A stretch of DNA of 64,000 bases from an uncultured Dyadobacter sp. (GCF_946482605.1 NZ_CAMLSE010000001.1:372001-436000); one strand, 5' to 3'. Counted from the stretch's first letter, positions 1 to 9,441 are shown. Notes: generated by a model not told the origin, from the sequence alone. Numbers and translations: made by a program.

Positions 1-480
1 CATCAAGGGTGCGCGCAGGTCGTGCGAAGCGCTGTATACAAACTTATCGAGCTCTTCATTAGCCTTTTGCAGTTCGATGTTCCGAAGCTTAAGGTCTTCA
101 CGCGTTTTGTAGATGTCGTAGGCGTTGGAAATGGCATTCTCGACGTACTTGTAATCCCAGGGTTTGTCGATGAACCGGAATACCTCCCCCTTGTTGATCG
201 CATCGATCGCCGCGCTCATATCGGTATGCCCGGTGATCAGGATACGGATTGGTTTTGGGTATTTGATCCGAATTTTTTCAAAGAACTGTACGCCCGTCAT
301 CACCGGCATCCGTTGATCGGCAAGGATAATGCAAAAATCCTTGTCTTCCAGCAACTGCTCTGCTTCTATCACCGAGGAAGTAATCGTGATGTCGTACTGC
401 TTGCGGAATGAAGCTCTGAACGAATGCAGATTGTGTTCCTCATCGTCAATGTACAGAATGGTAATTGCTTTTTCACTCAT
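1..480 (-). CDS. Response regulator-histidine kinase hybrid (partial, runs off left edge)
   Basis: The first 160 residues are visible from an ATG at 480. A complete receiver domain fills residues 1-125. It has the acidic pair in LYIDDEE, the phospho-acceptor Asp in ILADQRMP and the conserved Lys in FIDKPWD. A short coiled-coil linker follows. The last residues, DKFVYSASHDLRAPLM, are the start of a HisKA domain with its phospho-accepting His, so the full protein is a receiver fused to a kinase. The start overlaps the stop of the upstream 7TMR-DISM kinase by 4 bp, which points to translational coupling. Inference: it takes phosphate from that kinase or acts beside it. The catalytic ATPase domain lies outside the window. 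Confidence 0.9.
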   Translation of the reverse strand, partial: MSEKAITILYIDDEEHNLHSFRASFRKQYDITITSSVIEAEQLLEDKDFCIILADQRMPVMTGVQFFEKIRIKYPKPIRILITGHTDMSAAIDAINKGEVFRFIDKPWDYKYVENAISNAYDIYKTREDLKLRNIELQKANEELDKFVYSASHDLRAPLM

Positions 481-2654
481 TGAAAATCAGGGATTGGGCG
501 TGCTTTTCTTTTAACCGGGAGCGTGATCAAAAATTCTGTTCCTTCTCCCACCTCCGTATTTACTTGGATATTACCGCTGTGAACTTCGATAATTTTAAAG
601 ACAATTGAAAGTCCGAGCCCGGTTCCGTCACCCACCTGTTTGGTGGTGAAGAACGGTTCGAAAATCTTGGCCCGGACCTCAGGTGTCATGCCTGGTCCGT
701 TGTCTCGTATCGAAATGGCAACGGTCTCAGGATCTTTCAGCCAGGACCTCACCCATATAGTAGGGATCTTTCCTTCCTGCTTATCTTTCTGAAGCGCGTA
801 AATAGAGTTCGTGAGGATGTTCATGAACACCTGATTGAGCTTACCGGCATAGCACTCGATGCTCGGAATATTCCCCAGGTCCTTGATCAATGTGATGGAA
901 TTACCCATCTGGTAATTGAGGATAATGAGGGTGGATTCCACACCTTCATTGATGTTGACGAGATTGAGGTCGCTTTCATCCACGCGGGAGAATATTTTCA
1001 GACCTTTGACGATCTCCACTGTCCGATGGGCACCGTCTTCCATCCCTTTCAGTAATGTACCGAGTTCCGTTTTGATATAATCGAGATCAAGATCCGTTTT
1101 TAGCTGCTCGATGTCCTTCACCTTGCTCTGAAGGAGTTCAAGTGATTCGATATTCTGGATCTCTTCGTAAGAATCCAGGATTTCAAGGACGTCGTCGATA
1201 TCCCGTCGGAGCGGCCTGATATTGGAGCTCACGAAGTTGATCGGATTGTTGATCTCGTGCGCGATACCTGCGGTAAGCTGACCCAGCGATGCCATCTTCT
1301 CGGAATCGATCAGCTGGGTTTGTGCGTCTTTCAGTTTTGTCAGTGTCAGATTGAGCTCGGTGTTCGCAAATTGTAATTCGGCCGTACGTTCGTTGACGCT
1401 TTTTTCCAGGAAGGCATTTTGTTCCAAAATGATTTTTTCGTTCTCCATGGAAATACGTAGTGCCTGAGCCTGTGAAGCTTCTTTTTCCTTTTTCAGAATG
1501 TTGATTTTGTCTGCAAGTGCAAAAGATAGCAAAATAACTTCTATGGTTGCCCCAACCTGCTGTGTGTAATTTGTGAATGTATTGTAAGGCAGGATATTGA
1601 GATTTCGGAGGGTGTACAGCACGATGCCGATCAGGAACATGATCCACGCTACCAGATAGAATTTGGCCGGACGGTAACCTCTGAGTGAAAGCTGGATCGC
1701 AACAGTCAGAACAAGCAGGCAGGCAGCCACTCCGGTTACGTCAATAACCCGGTAGCTGAGCCTTTGCATTCCCAGCAGGTTGAAGAGTATCGCAAATCCG
1801 TAGGAGATGAAAACGAGGGTCAGTACCTTATGGATCGCCGGCGAATTTTCCCTGCTATGCAGGAAATTTTGCATAAATAACACAGCAAAACTTCCCGCCA
1901 GGGACGGGAAAATGCGAATTGCGTACACGTTGAACATCGGGAGATCGGGCCAGATGTATTTGAATGTGTAGCCCGTAATGGTCGTCTGTGTCAACCCGAT
2001 GAAGAGAATATACAGAACATAGTACAAATAGCTTTTCTCTCTGATCGAAAAATACAGAAAGAAGTTGTACAGCATCATCACGGTGAGGATACCCATTTGT
2101 ATACCTGCGATGACCTCGTTCTTCAATGCGAATTGGAAAAAGCCCATTTCACTTCGCACAAAGAGCGGAAGGACCATCTGCTCACTCCCGAGGATCTTGA
2201 GATAGTATGTTTTCGATCGCCCGGGTGGAATGTTGAGCTTGAACACCGTATTCTGGTGCGGTACTTCTCTGGCCGCGAAAGGTTCGTTCAGCGAGATTTT
2301 TTCCTGCCAGATCTGACCATTTTCTTCATTATAAATCGTGCAAAAATCAATGCGGGCGTTGACAAGCTCGAAAAAAACATTGGGGTCTTCGGTGTCATTC
2401 CTGAGTGTGAACCTGATCCAGAAAGCGGAATTACTGAGGCCGAAATTGGGTGTCTGCTCCTCATTGGGAACAAAGTGGCCGGAGGATCTGACCTGCTGAA
2501 AGGTCATGGTCCCCAGTGAGTCTTCAAGGATATCAACGCTTTGACCAATGGAGATATCGCTACCCGAAAATACAACTTCGCCGGCATAGGATGCTCCGCC
2601 GAAAATCAGCAGAGTAAATAGCAGAAACAGTATTCTGTAAAATTTTATAACCAT
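477..2654 (-). CDS. 7TMR-DISM sensor histidine kinase
   Basis: A 725-residue membrane sensor kinase. It begins with a signal peptide (about 1-24). An extracellular 7TMR-DISM2-type beta domain (about 30-165, with NSAFWIRFTLRN) follows, then seven hydrophobic segments (about 180-385), a coiled coil, a HisKA domain with His466 in LTAGIAHEINNP, and a HATPase domain with DNGPGM and GTGLGLS. This is the standard build of 7TMR-DISM kinases, whose extracellular domain is thought to bind carbohydrate-like ligands. The start overlaps the upstream GNAT-like gene by 10 bp, and its own stop overlaps the downstream hybrid gene. It is therefore the third gene of a four-gene operon. The ligand is unknown. 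Confidence 0.95.
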   Translation of the reverse strand: MVIKFYRILFLLFTLLIFGGASYAGEVVFSGSDISIGQSVDILEDSLGTMTFQQVRSSGHFVPNEEQTPNFGLSNSAFWIRFTLRNDTEDPNVFFELVNARIDFCTIYNEENGQIWQEKISLNEPFAAREVPHQNTVFKLNIPPGRSKTYYLKILGSEQMVLPLFVRSEMGFFQFALKNEVIAGIQMGILTVMMLYNFFLYFSIREKSYLYYVLYILFIGLTQTTITGYTFKYIWPDLPMFNVYAIRIFPSLAGSFAVLFMQNFLHSRENSPAIHKVLTLVFISYGFAILFNLLGMQRLSYRVIDVTGVAACLLVLTVAIQLSLRGYRPAKFYLVAWIMFLIGIVLYTLRNLNILPYNTFTNYTQQVGATIEVILLSFALADKINILKKEKEASQAQALRISMENEKIILEQNAFLEKSVNERTAELQFANTELNLTLTKLKDAQTQLIDSEKMASLGQLTAGIAHEINNPINFVSSNIRPLRRDIDDVLEILDSYEEIQNIESLELLQSKVKDIEQLKTDLDLDYIKTELGTLLKGMEDGAHRTVEIVKGLKIFSRVDESDLNLVNINEGVESTLIILNYQMGNSITLIKDLGNIPSIECYAGKLNQVFMNILTNSIYALQKDKQEGKIPTIWVRSWLKDPETVAISIRDNGPGMTPEVRAKIFEPFFTTKQVGDGTGLGLSIVFKIIEVHSGNIQVNTEVGEGTEFLITLPVKRKARPIPDFQ

Positions 2655-3337
2655 CTGGCGATATCATAAATGATTGTTAATTCTCCCCTGCGCCCATTTT
2701 CGGTCACCGTCTGCTGTGGATTTTCTCTCAGGCTAAAAATCTTTTCCCTTTCCTCATCCGTTGCGACAGGCAGGTTCACCAGATCTCTGGCGATGAGCGA
2801 GGTCGCGATAAGTCCTTCTTTGGGATAGTAGAACGTTCCATTGTTTCCCAGGTCTCTGAGTATTTCAAAACCAATTTGCTCACTCATCAATAGTGTAATC
2901 GGTGAGCATAGCGCAAGCAGATTTTTAATCCCGACGAGGCCGGAAACAGCCATCGCGATTCTGCACAGGTACAAACTACCTATTCCATATCCGGCTACTT
3001 CCCTTGAATTAAAAAGGCCACAGAATTCGGCTACATTGTAATCGCCGATGGCGTCTACGTAGCTGTAAATCCTTTTGTCGATTTTTGCGATGGCGTCTTC
3101 CATCGGCATTTTGAGATTCGGGGACCGGACTTGTACACGGGTACCACCGTAAATCTTACTGCCATCTTCCGATTCAACGATCAGTACATACGTATTAGGA
3201 TCTTCAAGCCAGTTATGGACGGTCGAAGTAACCTGTTTTATCCCGTAAGCCTCTAACACTTTTCGGTGACCATCCGCGTATCTGAGACTGGTCTCGATGT
3301 CGTCCGAAGCGCGGTATCCTTTAATGCGAGCTACCAT
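2645..3337 (-). CDS. GNAT-like acyltransferase-related protein
   Basis: A 230-residue soluble protein with no signal peptide. The arrangement recalls GNAT-fold N-acyl transferases of the autoinducer-synthase/FeeM type: a central strand region (YVLIVESEDGSKIYGGTRVQ), a stretch with EFCGLFNSREVAGYGIGS, then SEQIGFEILRDLGNNGTFYYP. I assign this by overall pattern only; no signature motif proves it. The gene starts 3 nt after the stop of the E1-nitroreductase gene and overlaps the following kinase by 10 bp, so the products are probably made together. It could modify a product of the upstream E1-like enzyme with an acyl group, but that is inference. Confidence 0.7.
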   Translation of the reverse strand: MVARIKGYRASDDIETSLRYADGHRKVLEAYGIKQVTSTVHNWLEDPNTYVLIVESEDGSKIYGGTRVQVRSPNLKMPMEDAIAKIDKRIYSYVDAIGDYNVAEFCGLFNSREVAGYGIGSLYLCRIAMAVSGLVGIKNLLALCSPITLLMSEQIGFEILRDLGNNGTFYYPKEGLIATSLIARDLVNLPVATDEEREKIFSLRENPQQTVTENGRRGELTIIYDIARWL

Positions 3338-3340
3338 TTA

Positions 3341-5635
3341 TTATTGAAGGTTTACGATAAAAAGTGTTTCTTCCAGTGGCAATCTGTAACTTTTTATCTC
3401 CGGTTTTGGCGCACTGGCAATCTTGAACAGGAACACTTCTGCAATATTATCTTCAAACGGAACGAGTCTCATAAATTTTTCCCGCAAATCACGCAATTTT
3501 GAGCTTTCTGTTTCATCCAGGCTAGGGCCGTTGGCCCTGGTTACCCGGGGAAATAAATAAAACGGGGAAATTAACGGATGGATCGCAAATTGCAATTCTT
3601 CTGCTTTTAGCCAAAGGCGTTGCATGGATACTCCTCCCCAAAAAAAATTCTTATAATCGTATCTTGGCATGGTGATCATACCCAGAGCGGATGCCGTTTT
3701 GACCGTATTTCGGGCTACGTCGATCAGCGCCCCACCGCCCTGGAAAGTTTTTAATGCTCTGACAATTTCTTCGTCCCGAATAATCGAAAGCGCCGTCATT
3801 TGCCCCTTACTCATACCCAGCGTCCGGATATCGATCCCGTCTCTGGATTCTTCCGCATCGTCGGGGGACCATTTCATCTCTCGTTGAACAAAATCCCGGT
3901 GACCATTGGGGTTCAAAAGCCTTATCCTGTCACATTCTCCTATAATTTCCCCGAGTGCGATCATTTGTTCCCTGTCGTCAAAATAATGGAACCGGGCACC
4001 TTCCACACTTTCAGCGGCCGTCCGCAATGCTTCCAGTTCTTTCGCAGATACGGGCACGGGCGTAGAAGGGTTTCTGTTGGTGCTACGCTCGAATATCACC
4101 GCTGCCGATTGTGGTGAAAAAACCGGCCGGATGTTCGCGGCTGCACTATTGTCTGCAAAAGTGATGACGGCGATCAGTGTAGATTCCTGCCCCAGTGGAA
4201 ATAGTTCTGCATCTATTTGCAGTCCCGCTTCATTGCTTTTCAGGACCAGGTTTTCGTAGGCAGCCCCAAACGAGATGTTCGAAGCGATCTGGTCAAAATC
4301 ACCGAAGGAATACGAGCGGTAGCGATCATGGAACAAATGCAGCCTGCCGTTCCGGTAAAGCCATTTCCACGGCTGGTCGTTTCCGGTTGAAGGCGCATAA
4401 CATGCCGCGTTGACCACCTCTTTCAAAATAGCTTCACTAACTATTGCGGAAGGTTGCCCGACAGGTAACGAATCAGCTATACGAATGGCTTCTTCCACAT
4501 CGAACGGTTCAAATGGGTTGCCTGGAACCGTTATTTTCGCCTTCGGTGATTTATTGCCGATAAGCTCTTCAAGATCAACATAATACCTCCCCGATTCGTC
4601 GAACTGATTGAGCAGGATGCGGCGGCATACGTCCGTGACGACACCACCCCCCAGGGTCACTGCGCTTGCAAGTTGCGGCCATGTACTGATACTCTGTCCA
4701 ACTTCCACCAGCGAAGCTTTACCTCTTTTCGACGCATTGACCACATTCACAATTCGCAGCACGAACGGAAGCCGGTCTTCTTCTGAGGCATGTTCGAATT
4801 TTTCCAATGGGATGTCGTGCAGGAGCCCATGGAAAATGGGCCGGTCCGGTTCAATATCAAATCGTTCGACGTCGAGCATCCCCCGGTCGCTCGTTTCCAT
4901 AACGACCGGTATCGCCAATTGGGCAGCGCGGACGCGGCAGCTGATTTTAAGCGCAATGTCGTCGCATTCGTCGACGAGGATATCCAGTTTGCCGCCGTCG
5001 AGCAGAAACCCGTCCAGGCTTGTTTTGTCAATGCCTTCCGGGAAGCATTCGATCGTCAGGAAAGGATCGATCTCGGCTATCTCACGGGCGGTAACAATGC
5101 ATTTGTTGATGCCGATGTTGTGAAGCCCCGTGCGTATACGATTAAGGTTACTGAGTTCAATGGTATCAAAATCAGCTAGTTTCAACTTTCCGCAAGTTCG
5201 CTCGGCGGCAATGGTCAAAGCGACCGAGTGTCCGACTGACAAGCCAATAATGCCGATGGAACGCCCTGAAAGTGCTTCCTGCTCCTCGGGAGTGATCTTA
5301 AATTGATTCCGGCTGGTCCGGAGTTCGATAAATTCGTCTTCCGCCACGACATGCAAAAGGCGCTCCGACCAGGGGTAGTATATCCAGTGGCCTTCCGTGT
5401 CGATATCCCTGCCCGCAGCCCATTCGCTGTAGCGTTGTTCAACCTCCGCCGTGGGGAGCCGTTTTCTGGGATTCCGGATACGTATGAGTTCTTTTTTCTG
5501 GGAAGCAAATAAATCCAGGATGGTTTTGCCGCGATAGTCTTCGATGAACGAAAGAAACTTTTCTTGATCTGCGTAGCGCTCTTTTGAGATGAAAACCGGT
5601 TTGTAAATGTAGTTGATTTCCGCGTAGTGGTACAT
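3341..5635 (-). CDS. Rv1355c-type fusion: ThiF/E1-like adenylation domain plus nitroreductase domain
   Basis: A 764-residue two-domain enzyme. Residues about 125-300 form a ThiF/E1-like Rossmann domain: GIIGLSVGHS nucleotide loop, LADFDTIE acidic motif, NLNRIR arginine motif, then NKCIVTA and LVDECDD. The adenylation residues therefore look kept. I see no CxxC zinc site. From about 395 to 730 comes an FMN nitroreductase-like domain with YAPSTGNDQPWKW. The same fusion is known as the Rv1355c family, function undefined. The ATG at 5635 begins a tight operon with the GNAT-like protein and two sensor kinases. E1-like enzymes activate carboxylates and nitroreductase-type domains can oxidise azoline rings. 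A modified peptide or small molecule is therefore a fair guess, not a demonstrated role. Confidence 0.85.
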   Translation of the reverse strand: MYHYAEINYIYKPVFISKERYADQEKFLSFIEDYRGKTILDLFASQKKELIRIRNPRKRLPTAEVEQRYSEWAAGRDIDTEGHWIYYPWSERLLHVVAEDEFIELRTSRNQFKITPEEQEALSGRSIGIIGLSVGHSVALTIAAERTCGKLKLADFDTIELSNLNRIRTGLHNIGINKCIVTAREIAEIDPFLTIECFPEGIDKTSLDGFLLDGGKLDILVDECDDIALKISCRVRAAQLAIPVVMETSDRGMLDVERFDIEPDRPIFHGLLHDIPLEKFEHASEEDRLPFVLRIVNVVNASKRGKASLVEVGQSISTWPQLASAVTLGGGVVTDVCRRILLNQFDESGRYYVDLEELIGNKSPKAKITVPGNPFEPFDVEEAIRIADSLPVGQPSAIVSEAILKEVVNAACYAPSTGNDQPWKWLYRNGRLHLFHDRYRSYSFGDFDQIASNISFGAAYENLVLKSNEAGLQIDAELFPLGQESTLIAVITFADNSAAANIRPVFSPQSAAVIFERSTNRNPSTPVPVSAKELEALRTAAESVEGARFHYFDDREQMIALGEIIGECDRIRLLNPNGHRDFVQREMKWSPDDAEESRDGIDIRTLGMSKGQMTALSIIRDEEIVRALKTFQGGGALIDVARNTVKTASALGMITMPRYDYKNFFWGGVSMQRLWLKAEELQFAIHPLISPFYLFPRVTRANGPSLDETESSKLRDLREKFMRLVPFEDNIAEVFLFKIASAPKPEIKSYRLPLEETLFIVNLQ

Positions 5636-6019
5636 TTTAAGATAATTGTGAAGCCTGTCCCGGGAAGAGCTGTGGCCTGATTTAACAAATCACAAAATTG
5701 TTGTCGATCTTCGTATTAAATTCACCAGACGATTTATTGCATCCCTGAATCTTGTATATTCACACATTTTACTCGCTTCAATAATTACACAAATTGCTGA
5801 ATTTATTTTTGTAAAACTAACCTCTGGTTCAATGGAGGGCAAAATATTTGGACGTTTGCACCTAAATTTCCCTTATTAGCAGTGGCTTACGCCGAAGCAT
5901 GCCATAAATTTTGTCAAAAGTGCTGTGGCTGCTGATGCGAATCAGAATTAATATTATAATATTATCAATTAGTTCGGGGCAGGGTAGACCAGGGCCCCAA
6001 AAAGCACCAAGAATTCAGA
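5636..6019. other. Divergent intergenic region
   Basis: About 380 nt between the minus-strand E1-nitroreductase operon and the plus-strand receiver gene. It must hold both promoters, but I see no clean TAnnTTTG box for either. The only distinct structure is a 16-bp perfect AT-only palindrome at 5950-5965. No coding potential was noticed. Confidence 0.4.
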
Positions 6020-6484
6020 ATGGAAAAGGGAAAAATAAGTGTACTGTACGTAGATGACGAAATCAACAACCTCAACTCGTTCAAAGCCGCTTTCAGAAGA
6101 GATTTCAATATTTTAATCGCCACGTCGGGAAGGGAGGGGCTCGAACTCCTGAAACACAACGTGGTTCACGTAATCATCACCGACCAGCGGATGCCTGAAA
6201 TGACCGGTGTGGATTTTCTCATCGAAGTCTTGAAAGAGTATACCGATCCGGTCCGGATCCTGCTCACAGGCTACACGGATATTACGGCGGTGATCGACGC
6301 GGTGAATAAAGGACACATCTACTATTACCTCAACAAACCCTGGGACGAGCAGCAACTTCGTATTATCATTAAAAATGCCTATGAAATCTTCCGTCTCCGG
6401 GAAGAAAACAAAGAACTGATCGAAAAACTGATCGACGTAAACGGCCAGCTCGAATTTCTTCTACGCCAAAACCTGCTTTCATAG
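6020..6484 (+). CDS. Stand-alone response regulator receiver protein
   Basis: A 154-residue receiver domain with a C-terminal helical tail and no output domain. The motifs are complete: LYVDDE acidic pair, phospho-acceptor Asp in VIITDQRMP, LTGYTD switch, and Lys in YLNKPWDEQQ. It closely resembles the receiver half of the hybrid at 1-480 (DQRMP, TGxTD, NKPWD). It may therefore belong to the same signalling circuit and be divergently transcribed from it. The tail from about 128 (FRLREENKELIEKLIDVN) is a coiled coil, as in receivers that dock on another protein. Confidence 0.88.
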   Translation: MEKGKISVLYVDDEINNLNSFKAAFRRDFNILIATSGREGLELLKHNVVHVIITDQRMPEMTGVDFLIEVLKEYTDPVRILLTGYTDITAVIDAVNKGHIYYYLNKPWDEQQLRIIIKNAYEIFRLREENKELIEKLIDVNGQLEFLLRQNLLS

Positions 6485-6712
6485 CCGGTGCGACGGGCGC
6501 GAGGGGTAATACTTCCGAACCAGTCCTTTTATTCCCGGCAGTGACGGGCGGGTGTTGCGAAACATGTAGGTGAGAATAGAAAAGGCGGAGGAAAACGCTA
6601 CGGCCAGCAATAATATGGCTGCGAAGATGAGGTTTCCGATGGCTTTGAGAAAAATGATGATATCCATGTCTTTGATATAGCGGGTGACTGACCGGTGTTT
6701 TGTAAAAATCAT
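6479..6712 (-). CDS. Small membrane protein, hypothetical
   Basis: A 77-residue open frame, or 62 residues from an internal ATG at 6666 that fits better just ahead of the hydrophobic part. A long hydrophobic stretch (LIFAAILLLAVAFSSAFSIL) would span the inner membrane once, followed by a basic tail with many Arg and Lys. It converges on the receiver gene, and the two stops overlap by 6 bp. I do not recognise a family. The positive-inside pattern supports a real protein, but the short length and lack of a clear promoter leave doubt. Confidence 0.45.
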   Translation of the reverse strand: MIFTKHRSVTRYIKDMDIIIFLKAIGNLIFAAILLLAVAFSSAFSILTYMFRNTRPSLPGIKGLVRKYYPSRPSHRL

Positions 6713-6813
6713 ACCAGCTTAGTCTGGCCACACTGATTTCACCTGATGTTGCTGGTATCCTTTTTGTTACAGGTTGGTCTTTAAACAGATCAACGGACTA
6801 AAAGGTAGAAATC

Positions 6814-7014
6814 ATGAAAAAGATCATAGCCATAGGTGTTATCACAGGGATAGTAGTGTTTGTATTTATGAGTAGCTGCGCCAGACGGATGGAGGCGCGA
6901 CGGAACCAGGAGAATCCGGATGTAGCACGAAAGAATAAGACAGAAGGTTACTTCTATTATCAGCCCCAGCAACCATCCAATGTGGATTCCAGTGCTCTGA
7001 AGAAAGATAATTAG
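6814..7014 (+). CDS. Small lipoprotein-like protein
   Basis: A 66-residue protein. It starts MKKIIAIG, continues with a hydrophobic segment and then MSSCARR, which serves as a lipobox with Cys at about 23. The remaining 40 residues are hydrophilic, rich in Gln, Asn, Arg and Lys, and probably disordered. No family is recognised. A strong hairpin follows at 7095-7133, so it is likely a single-gene transcript. Confidence 0.65.
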   Translation: MKKIIAIGVITGIVVFVFMSSCARRMEARRNQENPDVARKNKTEGYFYYQPQQPSNVDSSALKKDN

Positions 7015-7094
7015 CTTACTTCGTTTAATGCGGTTACATCAGAGATAAAAACAGGTTATCTTCACAGTATTATTATCGAAAGGCACCCCCAGAT

Positions 7095-7133
7095 CGGATA
7101 CAGCAAAGCCCAAACCGGGCTTTGCTGTATCCG
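7095..7133. terminator. 17-bp perfect hairpin after the small lipoprotein gene
   Basis: The two arms (7095-7111 and 7117-7133) are perfectly complementary around a 5-nt loop; the core is CAGCAAAGCCC pairing with GGGCTTTGCTG. There is no clear T tract behind it. It is either a terminator of the T-poor kind or an RNA 3'-end stabiliser. It lies 80 nt past the lipoprotein stop and 46 nt before the esterase start. Confidence 0.6.
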
Positions 7134-7178
7134 GCTACCCGGAAAAACAATCAAGATAAGTATCACAGACCCTGACTT

Positions 7179-8291
7179 ATGTTGGAGAAATTTTACTGGA
7201 AATGCGCTTGGGCGATCTTGGTGCCGCTTTGCATAAGTTGTGACTTTCCTGCTGCTAAGGTAAAGGATAACGGGAGTGACACTTCCGGCTCCTCCAAGCC
7301 GGATACGGTCATCGTTGACACCATCCCACCTAAAAATCCGGATTCATCACTCGCTGAAACCGCCCGGTTCGGACTTGAAAAAATTTTCGGGGAATCCGCC
7401 CTCGAAACGAAAAGGGGTGTGTTTGCCGAAGCGAAAGATTATCGCGGACAAAATACCAGCCTGAATTTCGAGTTCGTGGCCCCTGCGAGCGACACGATGA
7501 AATATCGCCCGTTGGTTCTGCTGGTACATGAAGGAGCCTATCTTTTTGGTGATCTCGGCAACGAAATGGGGAAAGCCATCCTGATGGCGCGTCGGGGATA
7601 TGCCGCAGCTTCCATTAACTATCGGCTGGGATTTAATGGCGGAAGTGAACAGAACACGTGTGGCGGAAGCAGCGAAGAAGTAGTGCGGGCCGTATACCGT
7701 TCGGTGCAGGATACCTACGCGGCCATCCATTATTTTGTAGACAATGCCGAAGCGTTCGGGATCGATAGCCGGCAGATCCTGCTGGCAGGAAGCAGTGCCG
7801 GGGCAATTACCATTTCGGCGCTGGTGTATATGAACGAAGCTGATTTTGAAGGATTGCAACCCGGGATCAGCAAAGCGCTGGGCCGGCTGGATCCCCGGGC
7901 AGCAGAGAGCCGTTTCAGGGTGCGTGCGATACTGACCACAATGGGTTACGGCCTGTTCAGGAGCAGCTACATCACGCAAACTAATGCAATGCCCACCGTA
8001 TTTTTCCAGAGGACCGGAGATAATGTGCTGCCCTACTATAAAGGCACGTTTTTGTCGTGCCCGAGCTATGAGCGAATGGAGGGAGCAAAACCCGCGACGG
8101 ATCAACTGAGGACATTTAAGGTTCCATTCGAACTGAATTATGAAAATCAGGCTGGGCATCATCTCAGCTATCCCGAAGAACATATCGTCAGTCGCTATGC
8201 ACAGTTTGTCAAGCGGCTATGGTCACAGGACCGGAGGCAAATCATGAACGACGCCTACACCATGGTGGAAGATATCAGGCTAACTCCTTAA
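7179..8291 (+). CDS. Lipoprotein alpha/beta-hydrolase (carboxylesterase-like)
   Basis: A 370-residue exported hydrolase. The N terminus has a hydrophobic segment ending at a lipobox-like ISC (Cys at about 27), then a Ser/Asp/Pro-rich linker to about 60. The fold is alpha/beta hydrolase of the BD-FAE/esterase D type. LVLLVHEGAYLFGD marks the oxyanion strand, GSSAG carries nucleophile Ser206, and the probable acid and base lie in QRTGDNVLPY and AGHHLSYPEE. The likely site is the outer membrane or periplasm, the substrate an ester such as an acylated sugar. The 3' end overlaps the converging acyltransferase gene by 17 bp. Confidence 0.85.
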   Translation: MLEKFYWKCAWAILVPLCISCDFPAAKVKDNGSDTSGSSKPDTVIVDTIPPKNPDSSLAETARFGLEKIFGESALETKRGVFAEAKDYRGQNTSLNFEFVAPASDTMKYRPLVLLVHEGAYLFGDLGNEMGKAILMARRGYAAASINYRLGFNGGSEQNTCGGSSEEVVRAVYRSVQDTYAAIHYFVDNAEAFGIDSRQILLAGSSAGAITISALVYMNEADFEGLQPGISKALGRLDPRAAESRFRVRAILTTMGYGLFRSSYITQTNAMPTVFFQRTGDNVLPYYKGTFLSCPSYERMEGAKPATDQLRTFKVPFELNYENQAGHHLSYPEEHIVSRYAQFVKRLWSQDRRQIMNDAYTMVEDIRLTP

Positions 8292-9441
8292 CCGGCTTAG
8301 CGGCAGACTTTACGGGCGAGGATTTGTGGAGGCCGAGCCTTTCCCGGATCCATGCCGAGGATTTTAGTTCGAGATATTCGTACGATACATTGGAAGCAAC
8401 CAGCGTCACCGCGACGGACAACAGAAACATGGCCGTGCCCTGTCCGTAAACCGGATAGCCCAGTTTTCTGAACAAGAATGCGATACCAACCATGACGGGC
8501 AGGTGAAGCAGGTATATCGAAAAAGAAATATTGCCCACATGAATCAGCCAGGGAGGGAATTTTTGGGACTGTTTCTGAAAATGGAATACGAAGGTTGTAA
8601 AAAGAATCGCTGAACCTGCGCCCCATTCAAGAGGCCCGAACCCACCCAGAAAGCCCGACACGAATTGCCATATTACTATGGAAAGCATGCCGTACGTGAC
8701 CCGACGATGAGAGAATAACTTACTCAGCCGCTCGTTCATGGCCGAATTTGCGTAAGCGAGGCCTATGACCACACCGTATACAAAGTTCCAGACGATCGGG
8801 TTAGCGATCATGTTGAGGTAAGGAATCCCCAGATCCAGTGATCTGTCGGCTTTAAAGGATGTGTAACCATAACAGGTAGGCAGGCCGACGAGCGTGAGTG
8901 CGATGAGCCCGAAGAATGCGTACCATCGGAACCGGTTGAAAAACGATGAAATGGTGATCAGTAAGTAGAAGTAGATTTCGTAGTTCAGGCTCCATCCGAC
9001 GCTCAGTGTAGCGTAACCGTAGAATGGGGCCGGGGCGGTAGAGGCAGGGATAAAAAGAAGGCTGAGCACAAGCTGGCGCAGATATGCAGCATCCGGCGCG
9101 AGCCGGCTAAGCAGGAAGCAATAACCCAATGTGATGACAGCGTAGGCAGGCCAGATGCGGATCAGCCGCTTTGCGAAAAATTGAAGGATATTTCGAGCCG
9201 ATGGTTGAAGCGTGCGGGTAATGTACACCATAATAAACCCGCTGATCACGAAAAAAAGGCTCACGCCGGCGGGTCCGGAATTGAAAAGGAAAGTGATCTC
9301 CCGGTGGAACGGGTCCTGTGTGTCCATTACTTCCTTTAAATGGTAAACCGTGACGAGCAATGCAGCAATACCTCGCAGTACCTGTATGCTGTTGATCTTT
9401 GGTTCGTAAGCGCCGCGTCCCAAATCTTGCTGTTGTAACAT
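8275..9441 (-). CDS. Acyltransferase family 3 (OafA/YrhL-type) membrane protein
   Basis: About 388 residues from the ATG at 9441. A GTG at 9495 would add 18 residues that do not look like part of the family. Near the start is INSIQVLRGIAALLVTVYHL, the family signature with the proposed catalytic His. It is followed by FVISGFIMVY and about ten hydrophobic segments. Such proteins transfer acyl groups from the cytoplasm to extracytoplasmic sugars such as O-antigen or exopolysaccharide. The substrate cannot be told from sequence. The gene converges on the esterase gene, a pairing that would allow adding and removing acyl groups, but this is speculative. Confidence 0.9.
   Translation of the reverse strand: MLQQQDLGRGAYEPKINSIQVLRGIAALLVTVYHLKEVMDTQDPFHREITFLFNSGPAGVSLFFVISGFIMVYITRTLQPSARNILQFFAKRLIRIWPAYAVITLGYCFLLSRLAPDAAYLRQLVLSLLFIPASTAPAPFYGYATLSVGWSLNYEIYFYLLITISSFFNRFRWYAFFGLIALTLVGLPTCYGYTSFKADRSLDLGIPYLNMIANPIVWNFVYGVVIGLAYANSAMNERLSKLFSHRRVTYGMLSIVIWQFVSGFLGGFGPLEWGAGSAILFTTFVFHFQKQSQKFPPWLIHVGNISFSIYLLHLPVMVGIAFLFRKLGYPVYGQGTAMFLLSVAVTLVASNVSYEYLELKSSAWIRERLGLHKSSPVKSAAKPVKELA

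Noticed and set aside
5950..5965. AT-only palindrome as an operator
   Set aside because: Low-complexity AT palindromes arise easily, and nothing else supports a regulatory role.
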